Of a stretch of DNA of 6,114 nt, positions 1 to 4,558 are shown piece by piece. The stretch lies in the NCBI GenBank assembly GCA_009889585.1, contig WUQV01000039.1:1-6114 (forward strand), in the 5' to 3' direction. Under the pieces are notes generated by a model. It worked only from the letters and a program-made list of their open reading frames with translations. It did no database searches and had not been told where the DNA came from. Position 1 is the stretch's first letter. Each line of letters begins with the position of its first letter. The stretch comes from Candidatus Bathyarchaeota archaeon (lineage in GTDB: Archaea; Thermoproteota; Bathyarchaeia; Bathyarchaeales; WUQV01). The position numbers and the translations under genes were made by a program.

Positions 1-9
1 ATCCCTCGG

Positions 10-513
10 CTATTGCCTCGTTAAGGCGTAGCCCCGTAGATAGTCCCTTACCTCAGGGCGGGAGAGGATGAGCTCGATGAGGACCCCGCAAATCAGCACC
101 TCGATGAACGCCTTAACGATTATGAACGCTCTTATCGGAGGCGGTACGCCGTAAATCCATGTGGCCATCCATACCCAAGGCGAGTAAGGGATCATGGCAA
201 GAGCTCCGCTAAGGGCCGGTTGAAGTTTTAGCTTGTTAGCGAAAAACCCCGTCAATCCTGCGAGTATGAAATTTCCAGGAGGGATGAGGACGTTCCCTAT
301 CTTCGCCGTCGCGACGATTGTGCTTAACGCGCCCGTCACCGCCCCTGGTACGGGTCCGACAGCCACGGCTAACAACAAGGCCGGCAAAGCGGATAGATGG
401 AATTCAACCGTAGCGCCAGGGGCTGACGGAAGCCTTATGCCAAGAAGGCCTAGAGCGTTTCCAAGGGCGCTCATCGTCGCAATTAACGCCACAACCTTCG
501 TCAAGGGCTTCAT
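10..513 (-). CDS. Small multi-pass membrane protein, probable ECF transporter S component-like
   Basis: The 167-residue product is almost entirely hydrophobic, with about five membrane segments at roughly residues 7-26, 39-57, 60-94 (broken by the loop NVLIPPGN), 99-123 and 129-150. Short size, Gly/Pro/Ala-rich helices, an LPALLLAVAVGPVPGAV segment and an IPPGNFILAGL segment match the general pattern of substrate-binding S components of energy-coupling-factor importers (vitamins, metals, queuosine precursors), which work in the membrane with a T component and two ATPases. None of those partners is in the window, so the substrate is unknown. The ATG at 513 is the first start after an in-frame stop at 523-525. 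A strong AGGAGG lies at 533-538, about 19 bases upstream, which is far; a closer out-of-frame ATG at 526 opens nothing useful. Membrane location is clear; the ECF assignment is an inference from pattern. It could be another small membrane family. Confidence 0.65.
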   Translation of the reverse strand: MKPLTKVVALIATMSALGNALGLLGIRLPSAPGATVEFHLSALPALLLAVAVGPVPGAVTGALSTIVATAKIGNVLIPPGNFILAGLTGFFANKLKLQPALSGALAMIPYSPWVWMATWIYGVPPPIRAFIIVKAFIEVLICGVLIELILSRPEVRDYLRGYALTRQ

Positions 514-547
514 TACCCTTCTTCATCCTCTTCCTCCTTAATTCTTC

Positions 548-563
548 CTTAAAAGGCTATAAG
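548..563. promoter_or_regulatory. A/T box between the membrane-protein gene and the GC-rich RNA-like region
   Basis: The segment reads CCTTAAAAGGCTATAAGG from 546-563 and contains the near-palindrome CCTTAAAAGG. On the minus strand it could be the TATA element for the gene starting at 513. On the plus strand TTAAAAGG or CTATAAGG would place a transcript start near 575-587, the left end of the GC-rich structured stretch. Archaeal TATA elements are close to symmetric, so either or both directions are possible. Position and composition are the only evidence. Confidence 0.35.
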
Positions 564-573
564 GTTATGAGGT

Positions 574-787
574 GCCGCCGGAACGTCGTAAGCTTCTACT
601 TTGGAAGCCTCTGTTTTTAAGCAGGAGGAGGAAGTCGCTTGCTACAACACGAGATGTGGCAGTGTGCTGCTCCACGACCGAAGTCGGGAGATTCCGGCGT
701 TTAACCTGCCTTTACGGCGTTGGCTCCGGCTTCATGCGCTGGTTCGAGGGCTCTAACCCCCATTTTCAAACGGAGCCTTATTCGGCG
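574..787 (+). ncRNA. Candidate structured RNA in a GC-rich non-coding stretch
   Basis: The gap 541-969 has no convincing gene. A plus-strand frame at 572-850 starts with GTG and has an untypical mixture of Cys, Trp and Arg. The stretch 571-780 has 117 G+C in 210 bases, whereas 841-960 has 46 in 120; in A/T-leaning archaea such islands often mark stable RNAs. Inverted repeats seen: CGCCGGAA at 576-583 with TTCCGGCG at 692-699 (perfect, 8 bp); GCTTC/GAAGC at 592-596 and 604-608; GTGG.CAG/CTG..CCAC at 656-674; CGAC-CGAA-GTCG at 675-686 with a four-base loop; and GGCTCCG at 722-728 with CGGAGCC at 771-777 (perfect, 7 bp). CGGCG recurs at 695-699, 715-719 and 783-787, so 576-583 has alternative partners. 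GAGGAAGTC at 628-636 recalls the conserved 5' block of RNase P RNA and GCCTTAT at 775-781 recalls its 3' block, but no convincing P4 helix joins them. The strand is inferred from the upstream A/T box. It could instead be a minus-strand leader of the membrane-protein gene. Confidence 0.35.
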
Positions 788-896
788 TTTGGACGTTCGT
801 CTACATTGAGAAACGTGCTCGAAGGATGCCTTTTGAAGCTTCACATTTAAGTTTAACGCCATTCATCTTCACGATCGAATGGAGTTTTCTGGCTAA

Positions 897-908
897 CTTT
901 TATAATAT
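897..908 (+). promoter_or_regulatory. TATA-type promoter of the 185-residue protein gene
   Basis: CTTTTATAATAT is a good archaeal TATA element, and it is the most A/T-rich spot in the gap. It predicts a transcript start near 926-932 and a leader of about 40 bases ahead of the ATG at 970. That leader includes AGGAG at 955-959, ten bases before the start codon. A small inverted repeat, GGAA at 913-916 with TTCC at 929-932, sits at the expected start point. Confidence 0.6.
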
Positions 909-969
909 AGGGGGAAACGTTTATGTCGTTCCAGTCCTTCATTAATCAAGGATCAGGAGCGATCGTTTA

Positions 970-1527
970 ATGAAGGTAGAACTTTCTAAGGAGGAGAGGA
1001 TTAAGAGGTTAGTCGAGCTAAGGGGCGAATTAGAGAAGAGGGTGGAGGAAGCGAGAGCTCAACTTAAGGGGTTAGAGGATTTATTAGAGCTCGTAGACCT
1101 CACGTTAATCGAGACGGGGTTCAAGCGGTTAGAGGTCCCCAAGCCCATTCCAATCGAGTACAAGGCCGTCGTCCCCGTAAGGACGGCGGCAGGCGAGCCC
1201 CTCGCAGACCTTTACATAGGGGCCGACTTCCTAAGGGTCGTGATGGCTAAGGATAAGGAGTTTAACGTGAATACGCCGCCTTTCACCCACTTCCTCATCG
1301 ATCGAATTCTTTCGAAGATGCGCGATAAGGATTTAAAGGCCGTGGAGATGGGCGAGCTAGAGCCGGAAAGGATCCTTTCGTTCGAGATAATTCGAGATGG
1401 AGATATCCTTAAGGAGCTGATAGTGAGAAATGTAAGCGAAGAACGAGTTAGAGAGCTAAAGTCGAGCATACGTTGGACGTTAGAGCGTATGTATGAAAAG
1501 GAGTTAAAAGTAGCAAGGAGTAAATAG
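970..1527 (+). CDS. Unrecognised soluble protein with N-terminal coiled coil
   Basis: The product is 185 residues. Residues 3-50 are a highly charged helix rich in Leu, Glu, Arg and Lys at heptad-like spacing (for example RLVELRGELEKRVEEARAQL), consistent with a coiled coil and dimerisation. Residues 62-185 form a compact alpha/beta domain: a strand around YKAVVPV (64-70), an ADLYIGADFLRVVM block (79-92), a PPFTHFLIDRIL helix (103-114), a strand LSFEIIRDGD (136-145), a strand LKELIVRNV (147-155) and a terminal basic helix containing RWTLERMYEKE (168-178). There is no signal peptide or membrane segment, so it should be cytoplasmic. The start is supported by AGGAG ten bases upstream and a good TATA box at 897-908. 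It stands alone, convergent with the LarA-type gene. I do not recognise the family; the ordered composition and clean signals make it a genuine gene. A DNA- or protein-binding role is only a guess. Confidence 0.85.
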   Translation: MKVELSKEERIKRLVELRGELEKRVEEARAQLKGLEDLLELVDLTLIETGFKRLEVPKPIPIEYKAVVPVRTAAGEPLADLYIGADFLRVVMAKDKEFNVNTPPFTHFLIDRILSKMRDKDLKAVEMGELEPERILSFEIIRDGDILKELIVRNVSEERVRELKSSIRWTLERMYEKELKVARSK

Positions 1528-1543
1528 TCACTAACATTAGCTA

Positions 1544-1555
1544 AATCAATTGATT
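1544..1555. repeat. 12-bp perfect palindrome between convergent genes
   Basis: AATCAATTGATT is a perfect palindrome lying 17 bases after the stop codon at 1527, in the 109-base gap between two converging genes. A second small inverted repeat, GCTA-CTTT-TAGC, lies at about 1572-1583. Neither is followed by a long T-run, so they are not clear terminators; a binding site or chance A/T symmetry are both possible. Confidence 0.3.
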
Positions 1556-1636
1556 GTAAAATACCTTATAAGCTACTTTTAGCATGTAGAGGAGCGGTCA
1601 TCGTAAGTTATCGAAGAACAGGAATTTAAGCTACTG

Positions 1637-2944
1637 TTATGATTCAACGTAAGTGATGGAGGCGTAGGGGATAACCATTATGGTAGATCCCTCCCCGTGT
1701 TGGTTTAATGATGCCTCTAAGGCTTTCTCAATAGTTGAGAAATGTTCCATCCCTATCTCTTGTAGCTCCTCCTTCGACATACCATCCGTCACGACTCCTA
1801 TCGTAAAGCGCTGCATCATCAACGCAAATTGATATATTATGCATGATTCAAACGAAGGTATTCTTCTAGCCTCAGTCAAATCGAGCACTTCCTCAGGGTC
1901 TCGATACTTCAACAAGGCCTTCTTAAATTCATCCCTCTCTATACCCTCATATATCCCCTTATAACAAGATGAGGCCAAAATGATCGTGCCTCCCTCCTTG
2001 ACCAACCTCTCTACCGATGCAAACACCCTTGAAGCAGATTGATAAAGGCTAACCTCATGAGCGTAAACCCCTGGACTTGCCACTACTATATCTGCCTTTC
2101 CTACGATCGAAGCCGCCATAGCCCTTTTGGCGTGCGTTAATGCCTCCTCATAAGCTCGATGTAAATCGCCAGCGTAAACGCTTAATATTTCTCCCTTCTC
2201 ATTTTGAACAACATTCACGATGAAATTTACTCCAACCCTTTCAGCGTAATCATCTATATCACGCCTAACGCAATTATCCTTTATTAGTCCAAACATAGCC
2301 CCTCTTTTACCCTTTCTAACGTTTCTTGTAAATAATGCATGATTTTGATCTATGCTACGCCTGCTTGACACTCCGGGCATCACCGTTTTTCCTCCGCCGC
2401 TCCAACCAGCCAACATGCATGGGCTCACGGTCCCCGTGATTATTCGAACATCCGCATCAACAAAGAATTTGTTAACTTCTATATCGGTTCCAAGCTCCGT
2501 CTTCCCAAGGTTCACAAGAAGGCTTTGACGATCGGGGTCATGGTTTATCGCCCTTACCCTTGCTAGCACTTCTTCGCCTACATTTCGTTTAATCTCATCA
2601 AGGCTATCCGGCTTATGCATACCAGTTGCGATGATGATTATTACATTTTCATAATTAATTCCAAGTTTCTTAAGTTCGCATAATAGAACTGGAAGGATTT
2701 TATTGTTAGGGGTCGGTCGTGTGCTATCGGTTATGGCTATAGCAACTTTATCCGTAGGCTTTAACGTAGCGGACAGCTCATCTTCACATATGGCTTTAGT
2801 TACAGCTTCCTTAATGCTTTGTCTCTCATCCTTCACAGGAATGCCTAAGGGCGGTGTAACGATGCTTAGCAAGCTCTTCTTTGGAACCTCGCATTTAAGA
2901 AGGCGGCCGTGATAAGGGAGATACGCTTTGACAGAACCAGTCAT
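1637..2944 (-). CDS. LarA-family nickel-pincer 2-hydroxyacid racemase/epimerase homologue
   Basis: The 435-residue product matches LarA (lactate racemase; the Lactobacillus plantarum enzyme is about 424 residues) along its whole length. LarA interconverts 2-hydroxyacid enantiomers by hydride transfer to a nickel-pincer pyridinium nucleotide tethered to a lysine. Visible motifs: TDSTRPTP (72-79; D73 and R76 fit the known Asp and Arg), ATGMHKPD (106-113; H110 fits catalytic His108), the core TVSPCMLAGWSGGGKTVMPG (172-191) with K186 at the cofactor-attachment position, and QNHA with H202 at the nickel-ligand position (His200). The second catalytic histidine, His174 in LarA, is replaced by C176, encoded TGC at 2417-2419. 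VSLYQSAS (298-305) keeps Q302, but S305 stands where a substrate-binding lysine is expected. It is therefore a divergent homologue whose substrate need not be lactate. No larB, larC or larE cofactor genes are in the window. The start at ATG 2944 fits a TATA box at 2971-2982, giving a nearly leaderless transcript. Confidence 0.93.
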   Translation of the reverse strand: MTGSVKAYLPYHGRLLKCEVPKKSLLSIVTPPLGIPVKDERQSIKEAVTKAICEDELSATLKPTDKVAIAITDSTRPTPNNKILPVLLCELKKLGINYENVIIIIATGMHKPDSLDEIKRNVGEEVLARVRAINHDPDRQSLLVNLGKTELGTDIEVNKFFVDADVRIITGTVSPCMLAGWSGGGKTVMPGVSSRRSIDQNHALFTRNVRKGKRGAMFGLIKDNCVRRDIDDYAERVGVNFIVNVVQNEKGEILSVYAGDLHRAYEEALTHAKRAMAASIVGKADIVVASPGVYAHEVSLYQSASRVFASVERLVKEGGTIILASSCYKGIYEGIERDEFKKALLKYRDPEEVLDLTEARRIPSFESCIIYQFALMMQRFTIGVVTDGMSKEELQEIGMEHFSTIEKALEASLNQHGEGSTIMVIPYASITYVES

Positions 2945-2970
2945 ACACTCGACCTTCTTACGAACCTCTT

Positions 2971-2982
2971 GATTATATTAGC
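2971..2982 (-). promoter_or_regulatory. TATA-type promoter of the LarA-type gene
   Basis: On the minus strand the segment reads GCTAATATAATC, a good archaeal TATA element. Its centre lies about 30 bases before the ATG at 2944, so the transcript would start at or just before the start codon. A GAAGGTC resembling a weak ribosome site at about 2952-2958 would then be transcribed only partly or not at all. Confidence 0.5.
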
Positions 2983-3136
2983 GTGAAGCCCTACTTAAAT
3001 CCTCATAAGCAGACTTACCTTGTTTCGATGGACGATTCCCGTTGAAGCACTTTACAATAAGTTCGAACGGATCAAGGAACTCGGTTGATACAAAACCCTT
3101 ATGTAACGGCGCCCCTTGGCCAAAGCTGGTGAACCC

Positions 3137-3421
3137 ATGGAGCTTAAGGATAGGGTGAGGGAAGCCGTCGAACGCGTCATCGACCCTGAGACGGGCATGA
3201 CGATGGGCGAGATGGGCTTGATCACCGACGTAAGGGAGGAGGAGCTTGGCGTATTAAGGGTGGAGTTCACTCCCTCTAGCCCATTCTGCCCTATAGCCTT
3301 CAGGTTGGCCCTTGACATCAAGCGTGCAGCGATGAAGGTCGAAGGCGTGAAGAAGGCCTTAGTTTTCTGCCGCGGTCACATGATGGAAGAGGCGATAAAC
3401 CGCATTGTTAATAAACCTTAA
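3137..3421 (+). CDS. DUF59/MIP18-family iron-sulphur cluster assembly protein (SufT-like)
   Basis: The 94-residue product has the compact DUF59 (MIP18/PaaD-like) fold. Signature blocks are VIDPETG (14-20), MGEMGLITDV (23-32), a strand LRVEFTPSSPFCP (40-52) with the family's conserved C51, then an amphipathic helix and a final strand. Members of this family help mature or carry iron-sulphur clusters in the cytoplasm, often with an ApbC/Nbp35 ATPase, which is not in this window. The C-terminus holds an extra FCRGHMMEEAINRIVN (77-92), with C78 and H81 where many relatives have a tryptophan-containing tail. I chose ATG 3137 because GGTGA lies at 3128-3132 and relatives start just before the first helix; a TTG at 3116 would add seven residues without support. 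It is divergent from the LarA-type gene, which is itself not an iron-sulphur enzyme, so shared function is not implied. Confidence 0.9.
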   Translation: MELKDRVREAVERVIDPETGMTMGEMGLITDVREEELGVLRVEFTPSSPFCPIAFRLALDIKRAAMKVEGVKKALVFCRGHMMEEAINRIVNKP

Positions 3422-3534
3422 AACTTACGATTACCTTCGTGGGATTCATAAAGTCTGAAGTTTGCATGTTTATGTTAAAATCGTTGATATCGAAACGTTA
3501 AGCCTAGGGTGAATGGGGTTAAAACATGAGAAGG

Positions 3535-3545
3535 AAAAAAGAAAA
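3535..3545 (-). terminator. Oligo-T tract, possible minus-strand terminator
   Basis: The plus strand has AAAAAAGAAAA at 3535-3545, so a minus-strand transcript coming from the eroded cluster at 3595-4255 would read through TTTTCTTTTTT about 50 bases after the last stop codon (3595-3597). Archaeal RNA polymerase commonly ends transcription at such T-runs without a hairpin. It is consistent with the minus strand having been the transcribed one here. Confidence 0.4.
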
Positions 3546-3553
3546 GCGCATTC

Positions 3554-3563
3554 ATATATAAGA
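3554..3563 (+). promoter_or_regulatory. TATA-like element with a 34-codon leaderless frame
   Basis: TATATAAG within TTCATATATAAGATT is a good TATA match on the plus strand. It would start a transcript near 3583-3588, just before ATG 3591. That ATG opens 34 codons to a TGA at about 3693-3695 with no recognisable similarity, antisense to the broken frame at 3595-3777. Either the frame is spurious or this is a tiny leaderless gene; I cannot decide. Confidence 0.2.
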
Positions 3564-3594
3564 TTTACATGTGACAGTTGGCATCAATCAATGC

Positions 3595-3777
3595 TCAATA
3601 CATACTCAAATTCCCTTTACGAAGTTCAGGAAAGAATTCAGCAAGGGCTACTAGATCCTCGTTTAACGGCATGCTTAGGTTTAGGAGTACTGTGATCAAA
3701 ACAACAATCCTTTTAACATCAAGATTCAATGTCTGAAACTTCTAGCATCTTGAACATTGATACGAATAAGGCTTCAT
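3595..3777 (-). pseudogene. Short CxxC plus membrane-segment frame interrupted by an in-frame TAG
   Basis: From ATG 3777 the minus strand reads MKPYSYQCSRC, then TAG at 3742-3744 (codon 12), then continues in the same frame for 48 more codons to TGA at 3595-3597. The second part contains a hydrophobic run RIVVLITVLLNLSMPL (23-38) and an acidic helix-like tail with EDLVALAEFFPELRKG (40-55). The first part has a CxxC knuckle, as in zinc ribbons. Composition in this frame is protein-like on both sides of the stop. The likeliest reading is the remnant of a small zinc-knuckle membrane protein; alternatives are a shorter gene using TTG at 3729, or chance. A weak point is that no good ribosome site precedes ATG 3777. 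No family recognised. Confidence 0.35.
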
Positions 3778-3780
3778 TTC

Positions 3781-4255
3781 TTAATTGTAGATTTCCCTAG
3801 GCCAGCCGCCTGATCTATCATAGATTGGAACTGATGGGTTATAATCTCCTAACTCTGATGGGTTATTGCGGAAGATCTTTCCAAAGCGGTATTGCTTTCA
3901 ACTTAGGGCTCAATGCTACCATGGTTATCAAAATGCCGATGGTCATGGCTATAATATTCCCCGGAAACACCACGAGCCTTCAATCAACAATTAATGTGAA
4001 AAGTGATAACACAACAACGATCAAGCTAGATATTAGGGCAGCATAGTATGAAGTGTTACTACCACTCAGAATGAGAATGCCTGTCAAAATGTACATTATG
4101 GTCAACAGACTGATTAGTAATACTCTGAAGGGAGGTTTATAAACATCTGTTATGAATAATGTTGGATTAGCTAATGACCCAACGATGATCAAAAGTTGTA
4201 TATTTAAGAGAATTAGAATCAAGGCTTCAGCGAGATTTTGAGGGGGCTTGAACAT
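3781..4255 (-). pseudogene. Four-segment membrane protein broken by an in-frame TGA and a frameshift
   Basis: From ATG 4255 (GGTGG at 4261-4265 on the minus strand fits a ribosome site) there are 91 codons with three membrane segments (about 9-30, 43-64, 70-89), ending in LIVD and TGA at 3980-3982. The same frame stays open directly after that stop, through RLVVFPGNIIAM and a fourth membrane segment, to SPKLKAIPLWKDLPQ and TAA at 3863-3865. One base out of phase, the following sequence is again protein-like: NNPSELGDYNPSVPIYD, then SGGWPREIYN, ending with TAA at 3781-3783. Together these suggest one protein of about 155-160 residues with four membrane helices and a polar tail, interrupted twice. 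The 91-codon part could still be expressed as a three-segment protein; an in-frame TTG at 4294 would add 13 residues. The family is not recognised. Assembly error, real decay, or readthrough of TGA are the competing explanations; decay is favoured because a neighbouring frame is also broken. Confidence 0.5.
3831..3866. repeat. 12-bp direct repeat with a 24-base period
   Basis: CTGATGGGTTAT occurs at 3831-3842 and again at 3855-3866. The 24-base period equals eight codons; on the minus strand, in the shifted tail frame of the broken membrane-protein gene, each copy encodes Asn-Pro-Ser (in NPSELGDY and NPSVPIYD). It may be an old in-frame duplication. The frame change of the host gene lies at or next to the upstream copy, so slippage between copies is a possible cause. 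Confidence 0.6.
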
Positions 4256-4346
4256 GTTATCCACCCGATATAATGCATCCAATCCCGCAACCAATTAGAC
4301 AGCCCATAGTAAAAAAGGTTTCTGTTTTAACATAAAACATAAATAA

Positions 4347-4520
4347 CTATGTGCAAATCTGCAATGGTGAAAAGTGATGCCCTACGACTTCGAGAGGGAA
4401 AGCTCTAAGCTCCATCGTTCTCATCCCCTCGTCCTTTTTATCAGGTATTAGGACGATGACCTTGAACTCCATGCCACGGGACAGGAGCCTTTTTAGGGCC
4501 GAATGAATCCTTTCTCCTCC
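4347..4520 (-). pseudogene. 5'-truncated fragment resembling a TrmB/phospholipase-D-like C-terminal domain
   Basis: The minus strand is open from just after TAA 4521-4523 to TAG 4347-4349, 57 codons. It reads GGERIHSALKRLLSRGMEFK, then VIVLIPDKKDEGMRTMEL, then RAFPLEVVGHHFSPLQICT. A helix followed by RG-hydrophobic-strand-IP, a charged linker and a second strand is the pattern seen in the C-terminal phospholipase-D-like half of TrmB-type archaeal regulators and in PLD-like domains. The only ATG is at 4472, inside the pattern, giving 41 residues that would not make a complete domain. The coding sense ends abruptly at the promoter of the ATPase gene, as if the 5' part had been removed when that gene arrived. 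The domain link is an inference from pattern. It could be a real 41-residue protein, preceded by AGGAGGAG at about 4515-4522. Confidence 0.4.
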
Positions 4521-4530
4521 TTATATTAAG
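4519..4530 (+). promoter_or_regulatory. TATA-type promoter of the ATPase gene
   Basis: CCTTATATTAAG is a good archaeal TATA element centred about 35 bases before ATG 4559. The transcript would start near 4548-4552 and have a leader of about ten bases. GGAGGGAG at 4547-4554, a strong ribosome site at normal spacing, lies at or just after that start. Confidence 0.5.
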
Positions 4531-4558
4531 CCTTGATGGAGGGAATGGAGGGAGACTA

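Noticed and set aside
738..760. tRNA T-arm look-alike (GGTTCGAG followed by CTAACCCC)
   Set aside because: The base that should close the loop (C61) is G, the five-pair stem does not form, and no acceptor, D or anticodon arm fits around it on either strand.
628..781. Definite RNase P RNA call
   Set aside because: Only two short blocks resemble the conserved ends. The P4 helix that should pair them has a mismatch and is too short, so I keep it as a hypothesis within the structured-RNA finding.
572..850. 92-codon plus-strand reading frame in the GC-rich gap
   Set aside because: GTG start, unusual amino-acid mixture rich in Cys, Arg and Trp, no recognisable motif, and it coincides with dense inverted repeats that better fit an RNA.
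1212..1469. Minus-strand frame across the 185-residue gene
   Set aside because: Serine/leucine-rich shadow translation of a well-supported plus-strand gene.
2703..2912. Plus-strand frame inside the LarA-type gene
   Set aside because: Antisense shadow of a strongly conserved coding region.
3019..3087. 22-codon plus-strand frame starting with TTG before the DUF59 gene
   Set aside because: Protein-like but very short, with a weak start and no clear ribosome site; not enough to call.
3052..3321. Minus-strand frame across the DUF59 gene
   Set aside because: Low-complexity Ser/Leu shadow opposite a recognised family.
3825..4046. 73-codon plus-strand frame
   Set aside because: It is antisense to the membrane-protein frame, has no ribosome site, and its start lies in the direct repeat; the minus-strand reading is much more protein-like.
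3422..4558. Insertion sequence or CRISPR remnant
   Set aside because: No terminal inverted repeats, no target duplication, no transposase motif and no regularly spaced repeats apart from one 24-base period pair.
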